Source: Clostridia bacterium (GTDB lineage: Bacteria > Bacillota > Clostridia > Oscillospirales > CAG-272). From it: a stretch of 51,889 bases of DNA. Each line of letters starts with the position of its first letter. Within the stretch, counting starts at the first letter, position 1. Position numbers and translations under genes: made by a program. The notes under the pieces are model-generated. The model made no database searches, was not told where the DNA came from, and saw only the letters and a list, made by a program, of their open reading frames with translations. Positions 7,693-15,918 of the stretch are shown one piece after another. Where the stretch lies: positions 1-51,889 of the forward strand of contig JAGBIA010000055.1 of the NCBI GenBank assembly GCA_017935225.1, given 5' to 3'.

Positions 7693-7996
7693 TACACGAG
7701 CCTCCTTTGCCTATTGTTCTGCCGCCAAAGGGAAGATCGAGGGCAGAGAAGAGCGTTCCGCGATCGAGCGCCATATCGAGATCGTAGAGCCCTTCGAATT
7801 TCTGCAGGGGAGCATAGACCGAGGCAAGCGGGAAGTTCTCAATGCCCCATTTGCTCTGCGAGTCAGCCGCGCCGCCCTGACACGAGGGCTTCTGCACCTC
7901 TCTGTGCCCGGAATTTCCCTTGCCGTCGAGCATCATACGAAGAAGAGCCTCGCTGCAACCGTCGCGTGCTATAGAATTGTCGTCTTTATACATCAT
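7685..7996 (-). CDS. cotJA: CotJA, spore coat associated protein
   Basis: 103 aa from the ATG at 7996, which has AAAGG seven bases upstream; a TTG at 8002 is also in frame but less likely. The C-terminal half has LASVYAPLQKFEGLYDLDMALDRGTLF followed by LDLPF, the standard CotJA signature. The N-terminal 45 residues are low-similarity and polar. First gene of cotJABC. Upstream on the minus strand, CATAAAATA at 8054-8046 fits the sigma-K type -10 pattern CATANNNTA, but I see no clear -35 partner. Confidence 0.88.
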   Translation of the reverse strand: MMYKDDNSIARDGCSEALLRMMLDGKGNSGHREVQKPSCQGGAADSQSKWGIENFPLASVYAPLQKFEGLYDLDMALDRGTLFSALDLPFGGRTIGKGGSCNG

Positions 7997-8124
7997 AGTC
8001 AAACCTTTCGTTAAGATTTAAGTTGAGCATTTGTCTGCTCTTTAATATTTTATGCAGAGACGGGGCGGAGCGACAAGCACGCTTACAATTAAAATATTAT
8101 CTTAATAAATTTGCTTCAAGCCTA

Positions 8125-8153
8125 TTGACAAAGAGGCAAAAGTGTGGTATACT
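8125..8153 (+). promoter_or_regulatory. Sigma-A promoter of the amino-acid ABC transporter operon
   Basis: TTGACA at 8125-8130, a 17-bp spacer and TATACT at 8148-8153 form a near-consensus promoter about 52 bp upstream of the substrate-binding protein ATG at 8206. The box-and-spacer sequence closely resembles the rrn promoter at the right end of the window. Confidence 0.85.
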
Positions 8154-8205
8154 AATCCCATCGCTTTAGTGCGGTAAAGTATTAAAAACAAAAGAGGACA
8201 AAATT

Positions 8206-8997
8206 ATGAAAAAGCTTATCTCACTCATTCTCGCATTAGTTATGTGTACAGGCGCGATCTTTGCGCTTTCTTCCTGCGGCAAAAACGATACTCTCGTTTG
8301 CGGCGTAACTATATTTGAAAATATGAACGAGCAGGACGCTGACGGCAATTGGACCGGATTTGAAAGCGAATTTGCTATGGAAGTCGGCAAGCTCATCGGT
8401 ATGGATGTAGAATTCCAGATCATCGACTGGGCACAGAAGTACTCCGAGCTCAACTCCGGCAAGATCGACTGCATCTGGAACGGATTTACGGCTAACTCTT
8501 CGGACGACGGCGTTGAGAGAAAGGATCTCGTTGATTTCTCTTACACATATATGCTCAATCAGCAGTGCATCGTAGTAAAGAAGGACAACCTCGCGCAGTA
8601 TGCAACCGAGGATGCACTTAAGGGCAAGACCGCCGCAGTTGAGGGCGGAAGCGCAGGCGCGGCTTACGCTAAGGACGCTGTCGGTGAAGGCGGCAAGCTT
8701 GTTGAATTCCCCGCACAGAACAGCGCATTCCTCGAGGTCAAGTCGGGAACATCTGATTTTGCTGTAGTTGATATTCTTCTTGCGCAGAACGTCGTCGGTA
8801 AGGGCGACTACACCGATCTTGCTATCGTTGACAGCATCGAGCTTGCGGCTGAGTACTACGCAGTCGGATTCAAGAAGGGAAGCGAGCTTACCGCAAAGGT
8901 AAACGAGGCTATCAAGACTCTTGACGAGAACGGAAAGCTTATGGAGCTTGCAAAGAAGTACGGACTTGAGAACAGCCTTCAGGTAAACTACGACTGA
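8206..8997 (+). CDS. Polar amino-acid ABC transporter, substrate-binding lipoprotein
   Basis: 263 aa. The N-terminal signal peptide ends in the lipobox LSSC (Cys24), so the protein is lipid-anchored outside the membrane. The mature part is a type-II periplasmic-binding fold of the SBP_bac_3 family: GNWTGFESEFAMEVGKLIG near 43, then IDWAQKYSELNSGKID, and KYGLEN at the end. Members bind polar amino acids such as Gln, Glu, Cys or Arg; the exact ligand cannot be read from the sequence. It is first in a three-gene operon with permease and ATPase and has a strong promoter at 8125. The permease follows after 4 nt. Confidence 0.92.
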   Translation: MKKLISLILALVMCTGAIFALSSCGKNDTLVCGVTIFENMNEQDADGNWTGFESEFAMEVGKLIGMDVEFQIIDWAQKYSELNSGKIDCIWNGFTANSSDDGVERKDLVDFSYTYMLNQQCIVVKKDNLAQYATEDALKGKTAAVEGGSAGAAYAKDAVGEGGKLVEFPAQNSAFLEVKSGTSDFAVVDILLAQNVVGKGDYTDLAIVDSIELAAEYYAVGFKKGSELTAKVNEAIKTLDENGKLMELAKKYGLENSLQVNYD

Positions 8998-9001
8998 TAA
9001 A

Positions 9002-9643
9002 ATGCAGTTTTTTGAAATAACCCTAAAGCTTCTTGAAGGACTCAAGACGACCACGCTGATATTCGCGCTCACGCTCGTGATGGCTCTTCCGCTCGGACTT
9101 ATAATCTCGTTCGGCTCGATGTCGAAGTTCAAGCCGCTCGCCTTCGTCACGAAAGTGTTCGTGTGGATCATCCGCGGCGTTCCGCTGATGCTTCAGATCT
9201 TTGTGGTCTTCTACGTTCCGGGATTTTTCGGTATCGGCTCGCTTGACCGATTTCCGTCGGTCATCGTGGCATTCGTCATTAACTATGCCTGCTACTTCTC
9301 CGAGATCTACCGAGGCGGAATAGAAAGCATACCGCGCGGACAGTACGAGGCAGGTCAGGTGCTCGGAATGAAGAAGAGCGAGGTGTTCTTCAAGATAGTT
9401 CTGATGCAGGTCGTAAAGCGCATACTTCCGTCGATGTCAAACGAGGTCATCACACTCGTCAAGGACACCGCACTTGCAAGAGTAATTATGGTAGTAGAGC
9501 TGCTCAAGGTGGCAGAGAACTATGCCGCGTACGGTCTGATATGGCCGATATTCTACACGGCTGTATTCTATCTGGCTTACGTCGGAATTCTGACGCTTCT
9601 TTTCGGATATTTCGAGAAAAAGCTGTCTTACTACAAAATATGA
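9002..9643 (+). CDS. Polar amino-acid ABC transporter, permease
   Basis: 213 aa, multi-spanning. It has the HisM/GlnP-type inner membrane domain with N-terminal LLEGLKTTTLIFALTL and the EAA loop YEAGQVLGMKKSEVFFKIVL near 117-136, which docks to the ATPase. A single permease in the operon implies a homodimer. The ATG at 9002 follows the upstream stop by 4 nt, so it is likely translationally coupled. Confidence 0.92.
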   Translation: MQFFEITLKLLEGLKTTTLIFALTLVMALPLGLIISFGSMSKFKPLAFVTKVFVWIIRGVPLMLQIFVVFYVPGFFGIGSLDRFPSVIVAFVINYACYFSEIYRGGIESIPRGQYEAGQVLGMKKSEVFFKIVLMQVVKRILPSMSNEVITLVKDTALARVIMVVELLKVAENYAAYGLIWPIFYTAVFYLAYVGILTLLFGYFEKKLSYYKI

Positions 9644-9655
9644 TAGGAGGACGGT

Positions 9656-10441
9656 ATGGCTTTTCTTGAGATAAAAAATATGTCAAAGAGCTTCGGCAAG
9701 GTCGAGGTGCTTAAGGGAATAAATATCTCGCTTGAGCGCGGCCAGGTGCTCTCGATCATCGGCTCGTCGGGAAGCGGCAAGACTACGCTTCTGCGTTGCC
9801 TCAACAATCTTGAAGAGGCGGACGGCGGCGAGGTATGGATTGACGGTCAGAAGCGCGAGCTCGGCGACGGTACGACCTTCGGACTTGTGTTCCAATCGTT
9901 CAATCTCTTTCCGCAGTACACGGCGATCGAAAATCTCTCGCTCGCTCCGCGTCTGCGTGCAAAGGAGAAAAATAAAAAGCTTAAGCTCGGCAGAGAAGAG
10001 CTTAGGCGCGAGTATGCCGAGATAGAGCAAAAGGCAGAGGAACTGCTTCGCTCGGTAGGACTCGCAGACAAGAAGGATTTCTATCCTTGTCAGCTTTCGG
10101 GTGGACAGCAGCAGAGAGTTTCCATCGCGAGAGCGCTTATGATGAACCCCGATATACTTTTCTTCGACGAACCGACGTCGGCGCTCGACCCCGAGATCAC
10201 GGGCGAGGTGCTCAAGGTCATCAAGGGACTCGCGGCGCAGAATATGACGATGGTCATAATCACACACGAAATGAATTTTGCACGCGACGTTTCGGATAAG
10301 ATAGTCTTTATGGATAAGGGCATCATAGCCGCAGAGGGAACCCCCGAGGAGATATTTACAAGTGACAACGCACGACTCCACGAATTTCTTTCTGCGTTTC
10401 AATTAAGTAAAAACAACTCAACTTCTTCTCAGCCTTTTTAG
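9656..10441 (+). CDS. Polar amino-acid ABC transporter, ATP-binding protein
   Basis: 261 aa, the normal length. Walker [13 protein letters not shown]-loop in [10 protein letters not shown], signature [15 protein letters not shown], Walker [14 protein letters not shown] and the switch His in IITHEM are all intact. It drives uptake with the permease just upstream. A good AGGAGG lies upstream of the ATG at 9656. A charged insertion (about 101-125, [18 protein letters not shown]) lengthens the helical domain compared with GlnQ-type proteins. Confidence 0.95.
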   Translation: MAFLEIKNMSKSFGKVEVLKGINISLERGQVLSIIGSSGSGKTTLLRCLNNLEEADGGEVWIDGQKRELGDGTTFGLVFQSFNLFPQYTAIENLSLAPRLRAKEKNKKLKLGREELRREYAEIEQKAEELLRSVGLADKKDFYPCQLSGGQQQRVSIARALMMNPDILFFDEPTSALDPEITGEVLKVIKGLAAQNMTMVIITHEMNFARDVSDKIVFMDKGIIAAEGTPEEIFTSDNARLHEFLSAFQLSKNNSTSSQPF

Positions 10442-10457
10442 CGGAGAAAACACAAAT

Positions 10458-10488
10458 GCCACCGAGGAATGCTCCTCGGTGGTGTTTT
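10458..10488 (+). terminator. Rho-independent terminator of the ABC transporter operon
   Basis: CCACCGAGGA / TCCTCGGTGG form a 10-bp perfect stem with a 4-nt loop, followed by TGTTTTTC. It begins 17 bases after the ATPase stop codon. Confidence 0.9.
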
Positions 10489-10576
10489 TCATTGGAAAAT
10501 AAATGATCATTAGTTGACGCTATATAGGCATTAGTAGTTGTTTCCGTAGAAAGCAAAAATTATTATTATCTCGTCG

Positions 10577-10735
10577 GTAGGGGCTACCAGAGGTCGCCCC
10601 TACGGATTTTGCCATATTGCATTATGCATTTTTTCTCGCCCGAGATCCCTCGCTACGCCTCGACCTTCGGAGTCATTCTTGAGCGGAGCGAAAAATCTCG
10701 AAGGTAGGGGCTTGCTCGAGGGTGACACGGGGAGG
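10577..10735. repeat. Intergenic repeat-like sequence with inverted repeats
   Basis: The gap 10489-10820 has no gene. It contains GTAGGGGC (10577-10584) facing GCCCCTAC (10596-10603), and further right a GC-rich block (about 10640-10735) with CTCGCTACGCCTCG-type and GAGCGGAGCGAAAAATCTCG-type motifs and a second GTAGGGGC. Such blocks resemble dispersed intergenic repeats of gut Clostridia, but I see only one copy here, so this is an inference. Confidence 0.4.
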
Positions 10736-10820
10736 AAAAGCAGAATCAAGCTTTATTAAATTTGAGCATGTATTTATATTTACAGCGGGATTCGGTTTAC
10801 GCTGCAGACAGAAACACATA

Positions 10821-10849
10821 TTGACTTATGAGATCTCTCGTGGTATAAT
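10821..10849 (+). promoter_or_regulatory. Promoter of the HIT protein gene
   Basis: TTGACT at 10821-10826, 17-bp spacer, TATAAT at 10844-10849. The ATG at 10893 lies about 43 bp downstream. Confidence 0.85.
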
Positions 10850-10892
10850 TGTAATAACAATTTGACGATCATAGATACTGAGGTAAGCGAGG

Positions 10893-11294
10893 ATGAGCTG
10901 TGTATTTTGTAAAATAGTAAGTGGAGATATTCCTGCGCTCAAAGTTTATGAAGATGAGCATACGCTAATTTTTATGGATATTGCCAAGGACGTGGATGGG
11001 CATATGGTTGCAATACCCAAAAAGCATATAAAATCTATTCTTGATTGCGACGCAGAGACTTTGCATAACTTAATGGTCGCAGTAAAAAAGGTTTCTGAGA
11101 ACTGTGTTGATAATTGCGGATATGAAGGTGTAAACCTGCTGAATGCAAGTGAAGAAAGCGCGGGGCAGTCGGTGCCGCATTTTCATATTGATATCATACC
11201 GAGAAAAAGCGGAGACAATATTGATGCTTGGCCCAAGTTTGATGGGGCAAATTATGAGATCGAGGAAGTGTTTTCAAAAATCAGAATTGTATGA
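10893..11294 (+). CDS. HIT-family nucleotide hydrolase/transferase
   Basis: 133 aa. N-terminal CVFCKIVSGDIPA and C-terminal QSVPHFHIDIIPR are the HIT (HinT/Hit) signature; the family hydrolyses purine nucleoside phosphoramidates and related adenylyl compounds. The His triad reads H-F-H-I-D, so the last His is replaced by Asp while the central nucleophilic His is kept. CxxC near the start may bind zinc. Single-gene unit with its own promoter and terminator. Codon use is somewhat more AT-rich than in the neighbouring operons. Confidence 0.92.
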   Translation: MSCVFCKIVSGDIPALKVYEDEHTLIFMDIAKDVDGHMVAIPKKHIKSILDCDAETLHNLMVAVKKVSENCVDNCGYEGVNLLNASEESAGQSVPHFHIDIIPRKSGDNIDAWPKFDGANYEIEEVFSKIRIV

Positions 11295-11331
11295 AATTCA
11301 ATTTATCTGACTGCAAATAACAGAATATATC

Positions 11332-11372
11332 AAAAGCCACGGCTTCATCAATCAAAGTGAGCCGTGGCTTTT
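11332..11372. terminator. Bidirectional terminator between the HIT gene and the phosphatase gene
   Basis: A 13-bp stem, AAAAGCCACGGCT / AGCCGTGGCTTTT, with a 15-nt loop and T-runs on both sides. It serves the plus-strand HIT gene and the convergent minus-strand operon ending at 11379. Confidence 0.9.
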
Positions 11373-11378
11373 TGCCTT

Positions 11379-12002
11379 TTATTTAAGATCTTCGGGAAGA
11401 TGCGATTGATCTCCCATAAGCGTGAAGTTTATTTTGCCGCCCTCGTATTCGGCAATAGTGATCGAGGTGTTTCTGATACTGCAGACCTTTTTGATATCCT
11501 TGATCTCGTAGCCGAGCCACGCGCAGATCAGCGAGCGGATCGTGCCGCCGTGCGAGACGATCAGCACGGTCTTGCCGTCGTTCTCATTAGCTATCCTCTC
11601 GAGCGCCTCCGTCACGCGAGCTCTCACGTCTGCGTAGCTCTCGCCCTCGGGGCATCCGTAGGTCTCGGGGTGCGTAACGTAGTTCGTAAAGCACTCCGCG
11701 TCCTCGACCTTTACTTCACTGAGTAGTCGCCCCGTCCATCTGCCGACGTCGATCTCACGCAGAGCAGGCTCGGGGTGTACCTCGAGTCCGCAGAGCTTTG
11801 CAAAAGGCTCTGCGGTCTTCATAGTTCGCGAGAGATCGCTTGCGTAGATCGCGTCGAGGCGGTAATTCTTTGCCACGTGCTCCGCAGTCACTCTTGCTTG
11901 CTCGACGCCAACAGGATCAAGCGAGGAGTCGAACTGCCCCTGATATCTGTTTTCTCTGTTAAAATCCGTCACACCGTGGCGGACGATGATAAATCGTACC
12001 AT
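11379..12002 (-). CDS. Histidine phosphatase family protein (phosphoglycerate-mutase-like)
   Basis: 207 aa. The N-terminal IVRHGVTDFN carries the catalytic RHG motif, with the second active-site His in VLIVSHGGTIR (about 147-157), and an AIYASDLSRTMKTAEP segment typical of the CobC/GpmB branch. Members dephosphorylate small phosphorylated substrates such as sugar phosphates or alpha-ribazole phosphate; the substrate is not readable here and no cobalamin genes are nearby. It is last in the operon that includes obg and der. Confidence 0.9.
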   Translation of the reverse strand: MVRFIIVRHGVTDFNRENRYQGQFDSSLDPVGVEQARVTAEHVAKNYRLDAIYASDLSRTMKTAEPFAKLCGLEVHPEPALREIDVGRWTGRLLSEVKVEDAECFTNYVTHPETYGCPEGESYADVRARVTEALERIANENDGKTVLIVSHGGTIRSLICAWLGYEIKDIKKVCSIRNTSITIAEYEGGKINFTLMGDQSHLPEDLK

Positions 12003-12020
12003 TTTTGATCTGAAAAGTCC

Positions 12021-12554
12021 TTATTTATTGCCAAAGCTTTCGTTATAGTTGTTGATGCACTCGGAAATGATCCTCTTCGCATCCTCTGCGTTGAGAAGCT
12101 CTTTAACTGCGGTCTGCTTGTTCTCAAGTTGCTTGTAGACCGAGAAAAAGTGCATTATTTCGTCAAAGATGTGCGGAGGGAGCTCGTCGATCGAGCGGAT
12201 GTAGTTGTAGGTGGGATCCGAGAAGGGAACCGCGATGATCTTGTCGTCGATAGCGCCGCCGTCGAGCATTCGCATAACACCGATCGGCATAACGCGGATG
12301 AGCGTCATAGGAAGGATCTCCTGCGTGCAGATGACGAGAACGTCGAGCGGGTCTCCGTCGTCCGCGTAGGTACGGGGAATAAAGCCGTAATTTGCGGGGT
12401 AGTGGGTAGAGGTATAGAGAACGCGGTCGAGCCTGAGAAGACCGGTATACTTGTCAAGCTCGTATTTGCAGCAGCTACCTTTGGATATCTCTATTACAGC
12501 GGTGAAATCGTCGGGTGTGATGACCGACGGGTCTATATCGTGCCAAATATTCAT
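12021..12554 (-). CDS. ppa: Inorganic pyrophosphatase (family I, soluble)
   Basis: 177 aa. The signature DDGDPLDVLV carries the metal-binding aspartates, preceded by YPANYGFIPRTY. It hydrolyses pyrophosphate to phosphate in the cytoplasm. An AAGGAGC lies before the ATG at 12554. It sits 11 nt after obg and 18 nt before the histidine phosphatase, so co-transcription is likely. Confidence 0.95.
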   Translation of the reverse strand: MNIWHDIDPSVITPDDFTAVIEISKGSCCKYELDKYTGLLRLDRVLYTSTHYPANYGFIPRTYADDGDPLDVLVICTQEILPMTLIRVMPIGVMRMLDGGAIDDKIIAVPFSDPTYNYIRSIDELPPHIFDEIMHFFSVYKQLENKQTAVKELLNAEDAKRIISECINNYNESFGNK

Positions 12555-12565
12555 ATAATGCTCCT

Positions 12566-13846
12566 TTATTTTACGTAGTCGAACTCGAAATCGTAGATCG
12601 AGACCGTCATACCGTCGCTGCAGCCCTTCGACTCAAGAAGCTCGAACACTCCGCTCTTCTTGAGAACTCTCTGGAAGAAGTTGAGCGACTCGTAGTCCTC
12701 GAAGTTTACCTGACCGACAAGGTTGTAGAGCCATTCGCCCTCGACGTAGAATACGTCGTTCTCGCGGCGGATGGTGGTGTCGTGCGATGCACCGACGTAA
12801 GCATCCTCGGGCTCATATTCGCATTCGTAGACGAGCATCGGGGGTAACTCGCGCAGAAGCTCAGCCGCTCTCTGTACCATCTCCTCAAGACCTTTTCCGG
12901 TCGCGGCGGATACGTACATAAGCTCCCATCCGTTCTCGCGGACGAACTCCTCGAACTCCTCGACGTCAACGACCTCGGGGTCGAGAATGTCGGATTTGTT
13001 TGCAATAATGATCTGCGGACGCTCTGCAAGCTCGGGGCTGTAGCGGCGCAGCTCGTAGTTGATATTCTTGATGTCGTCGATGGGATCTCTGCCCTCAAAG
13101 CAGGAGATGTCTACGACGTGGAGAAGCAGACGGCATCTGTCGACGTGGCGCAAAAATGCGTGTCCGAGTCCCGCTCCGTCAGCCGCACCCTCGATAAGTC
13201 CGGGGATATCAGCCGCAACGAAGCCTTCTTCTGCGCTGATAGAAACAACGCCGAGATTGGGGGAGAGAGTGGTGAAGTGATAGTCGGCTATCTTCGGCCT
13301 TGCCGCGCTTATGCGAGCAAGGATAGAGGATTTGCCGACGCTCGGGTAGCCGATAAGTCCGACGTCCGCGAGCATCTTTAGCTCGAGTACGAGATTTTTC
13401 TCCTCACCCTTAGTGCCGCTCTTGGCAAACATCGGGATCTGTCGCGTGGGAGTCGCGAAATGGCGGTTGCCCCAACCGCCGCGGCCGCCCTTGCAGCAAA
13501 GATAATCCGCGCCGTCGTTGTCGGTCATATCGTGAATGACCTTGCCGCTCTCCTCGTCCTTGATGAGCGTTCCTGGGGGAACGAGAATGACGAGATCGTC
13601 GGCAGTCGCACCGTGGAGCTTACCGCCCCTGCCGTTGCCGCCGTTCTCGGCTATAAATTTATGGCGGTATTTGAAGGCGAGCAGGGTATTTACACCCGTG
13701 TCAACGCGGAAGATGATGCTTCCGCCGTGACCGCCGTCGCCGCCGTCGGGACCGCCGTGGGAAACGTATTTCTCTCGGTGGAACGCAACGGCACCGTTTC
13801 CGCCGTCTCCCGCCTTTACGTAAATTCTGACGTTATCTACAAACAT
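12566..13846 (-). CDS. obg: GTPase Obg (CgtA)
   Basis: 426 aa. Three domains are visible: the Gly-rich Obg fold at 1-158 with KAGDGGNGAVAFHREK and many GG repeats; the G domain with P-loop GYPSVGKSS, DIPGLIEGA and NKSD; and a C-terminal OCT domain (about 345-426) containing VEGEWLYNLV. Obg binds the 50S subunit and links ribosome assembly to growth and sporulation. It lies 3 nt after the HAD gene. Confidence 0.97.
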   Translation of the reverse strand: MFVDNVRIYVKAGDGGNGAVAFHREKYVSHGGPDGGDGGHGGSIIFRVDTGVNTLLAFKYRHKFIAENGGNGRGGKLHGATADDLVILVPPGTLIKDEESGKVIHDMTDNDGADYLCCKGGRGGWGNRHFATPTRQIPMFAKSGTKGEEKNLVLELKMLADVGLIGYPSVGKSSILARISAARPKIADYHFTTLSPNLGVVSISAEEGFVAADIPGLIEGAADGAGLGHAFLRHVDRCRLLLHVVDISCFEGRDPIDDIKNINYELRRYSPELAERPQIIIANKSDILDPEVVDVEEFEEFVRENGWELMYVSAATGKGLEEMVQRAAELLRELPPMLVYECEYEPEDAYVGASHDTTIRRENDVFYVEGEWLYNLVGQVNFEDYESLNFFQRVLKKSGVFELLESKGCSDGMTVSIYDFEFDYVK

Positions 13847-13849
13847 ATT

Positions 13850-14551
13850 TTACCTCAAAAGACCGTAGTCCTCAATAATTTTTTTCCAATCGGTGAAATC
13901 TTTATGCACCGAGTCGCAGTGAACCTCGTCGGTCAGCGGCGAGGGGAGCGAGTGCTCGTAAACGCATACGACCGCGCCTGCGTTTGCTTTGTTAGCGGCT
14001 AAAATTCCGCTCGTTCCGTCCTCGAAAACGATGCACTCGGATGCGTCGAGTGCAAGCTTATTTGCGGCGATAAGATAGGTGTCGGGCTCGGGCTTGCCTG
14101 CAAACGTACCGTCAAAGTAGACCACGTTGCGCTCAAGGTCAAACCACCTTCCAAGATCCATATGCTCCATATAAAAGCTTACGTTGTCGATGCCGCAGCC
14201 TGTTGCAAGACAGTAGGGAATGTCGTTTTCTTTCAAGTAATCAAGAAGCTCTGTGGCACCGTCGGTGTATTTCATAAGCTCGGGGGAGCTGAGGCAAAAG
14301 CTTCGGTAAAGTCCCTCCTTCTCGTCGGCGAACTCCTCGCATTCCTTTTTTGTAGGTGTAGGATTGAAGTTGTCGGAGTATATTCTCGGGTTTGGTCTGC
14401 CGAAGATATTCTGCGTGATGAACTCCGCGCTCGGCTCGTCCTTGCCGTGCTCGACGAAGTACTTCTTGAATGCCTTTATATGCAATTCGCTGTCAAAGAA
14501 GAGCGTGCCGTTGAAGTCAAACAGAACACCCTTTATTTTTTTGTTCGTCAT
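13850..14551 (-). CDS. HAD-superfamily hydrolase (beta-phosphoglucomutase-like)
   Basis: 233 aa. Motif I is FDFNGTLF, with the usual second Asp of DxDGT replaced by Asn (D-F-N-G-T). The motif III region and motif IV FEDGTSGILAA follow, and a helical cap lies at about 20-90. The family includes phosphoglucomutases and sugar phosphatases; D-x-N is known in a few phosphatase subgroups, so activity is plausible but not certain. The ATG overlaps the der stop by 4 nt (ATGA), showing tight coupling. Confidence 0.88.
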   Translation of the reverse strand: MTNKKIKGVLFDFNGTLFFDSELHIKAFKKYFVEHGKDEPSAEFITQNIFGRPNPRIYSDNFNPTPTKKECEEFADEKEGLYRSFCLSSPELMKYTDGATELLDYLKENDIPYCLATGCGIDNVSFYMEHMDLGRWFDLERNVVYFDGTFAGKPEPDTYLIAANKLALDASECIVFEDGTSGILAANKANAGAVVCVYEHSLPSPLTDEVHCDSVHKDFTDWKKIIEDYGLLR

Positions 14552-15879
14552 TTGTTCTCGTCACCCTTCATTCTGATGATAAGTCTGATCGGCGTACCGT
14601 TAAAGCCGAAGGTCTGGCGCAGACAGTTCTCAAGGTATCTCTGATAGGAGAAGTGGAAGAGATCAGCATCGTTACAGAAGATAACGAAGGTAGGCGGAGC
14701 TACAGATATTTGCGTCATATAGTAGATCTTGAGTCGCTTGCCCTTGTCGGACGGCGGCTGAACCTTCATAGTCGCCTCGGAGAGCACGTCGTTGAGCATA
14801 CCCGTGGATATTCTCGTCGTAGACTGATTGTAAACGTACTTGATGTGGTCAAAGAGCGTGTTGATACGCTGACCTGTGAGCGCGGAAACGTAAACTATCG
14901 GCGCGTAGGGCATATATGCAAGAGAGGTGCGGATGCGATCGTTGAAGCTATTGACGGTCGAGTTGTCCTTCTCAATCGAATCCCACTTGTTGACGACCAC
15001 GATAGAAGCCTTGCCCGCCTCGTGCGCGATTCCCGCGATCTTCTCGTCCTGCTCGGTAATTCCCGTGCCTGCGTCGATCATAATAAGGCATACGTCAGCC
15101 CTCTCGACCGCCATATGCGCGCGGAGAACGCTGTATCTTTCGATCTTGTCGTTGATCTTGGATGCGCGGCGAATTCCCGCGGTGTCGATGAATGTGAACT
15201 TCGTGCCGTCGATCTCGATATGCGTGTCGACCGCGTCGCGCGTTGTGCCCGCGATGTCGGATACGATAAGTCTGTTCTGACCGATGATCTTGTTGATTAT
15301 AGAGGATTTGCCTGCGTTCGGCTTGCCGATAACGGCTACCTTGATGCTGTCGTCCTCTTCGTCCTCACCGATATTCTCGGGGAGCTTTTCAAGCACCGCG
15401 TCAAGCAGGTCACCCGTGCCGCTTCCGTGGACTGAGGAGACTGCAATAGGCTCGCACTCAAATCCGAGCTCGTAGAACTCGTAGAACTCAAACGGAGGCT
15501 GACCGACGCTGTCGCACTTATTGATGCAGGGAACTATCGGCTTGCCGCTCTTCTGTAGCATTACCGCGATGTCGCGGTCGTCCGCCGTAAGTCCCGTGCG
15601 CACGTCGCACATAAAGACGATAACGTCTGCGCTTTCGATAGCGACCTCAGCCTGAAAACGCATCTGCTTGAGGATTATATCGTCGGTCTTGGGCTCAATT
15701 CCGCCCGTGTCGATAACTATGAGCTTTTTGCCGCACCATTCGGTCTCGCCGTAGATACGGTCACGCGTAACGCCGGGGGTGTCCTCAACTATAGAGCGGC
15801 GCTCGCCGATGAGCTTATTGAAAAGCGTACTTTTGCCGACGTTAGGTCTGCCGACAATTGCAACGATAGGTTTTGCCAT
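14548..15879 (-). CDS. der: Ribosome-associated GTPase Der (EngA)
   Basis: 443 aa. Tandem GTPase domains: GRPNVGKSTLFNKL near residue 9 with DTPG and NKCD, and GKPNAGKSSIINK near 182 with DTAG and NKWD. A C-terminal KH-like domain (about 355-443) ends with FGFNGTPIRLIIR. Der is needed for 50S assembly. It is preceded by the DUF512 gene in the same direction, a common Clostridia pairing. Confidence 0.97.
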   Translation of the reverse strand: MAKPIVAIVGRPNVGKSTLFNKLIGERRSIVEDTPGVTRDRIYGETEWCGKKLIVIDTGGIEPKTDDIILKQMRFQAEVAIESADVIVFMCDVRTGLTADDRDIAVMLQKSGKPIVPCINKCDSVGQPPFEFYEFYELGFECEPIAVSSVHGSGTGDLLDAVLEKLPENIGEDEEDDSIKVAVIGKPNAGKSSIINKIIGQNRLIVSDIAGTTRDAVDTHIEIDGTKFTFIDTAGIRRASKINDKIERYSVLRAHMAVERADVCLIMIDAGTGITEQDEKIAGIAHEAGKASIVVVNKWDSIEKDNSTVNSFNDRIRTSLAYMPYAPIVYVSALTGQRINTLFDHIKYVYNQSTTRISTGMLNDVLSEATMKVQPPSDKGKRLKIYYMTQISVAPPTFVIFCNDADLFHFSYQRYLENCLRQTFGFNGTPIRLIIRMKGDENK

Positions 15880-15918
15880 TTATATATACCTTCCTTTGAT
15901 AAGTGATAAAATTCAACG

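Noticed and set aside
7513-8014. Two plus-strand frames of about 150 codons opposite cotJA/cotJB
   Set aside because: cotJA and cotJB are strongly supported by family motifs and ribosome sites; the opposite products are low-complexity and Arg-rich.
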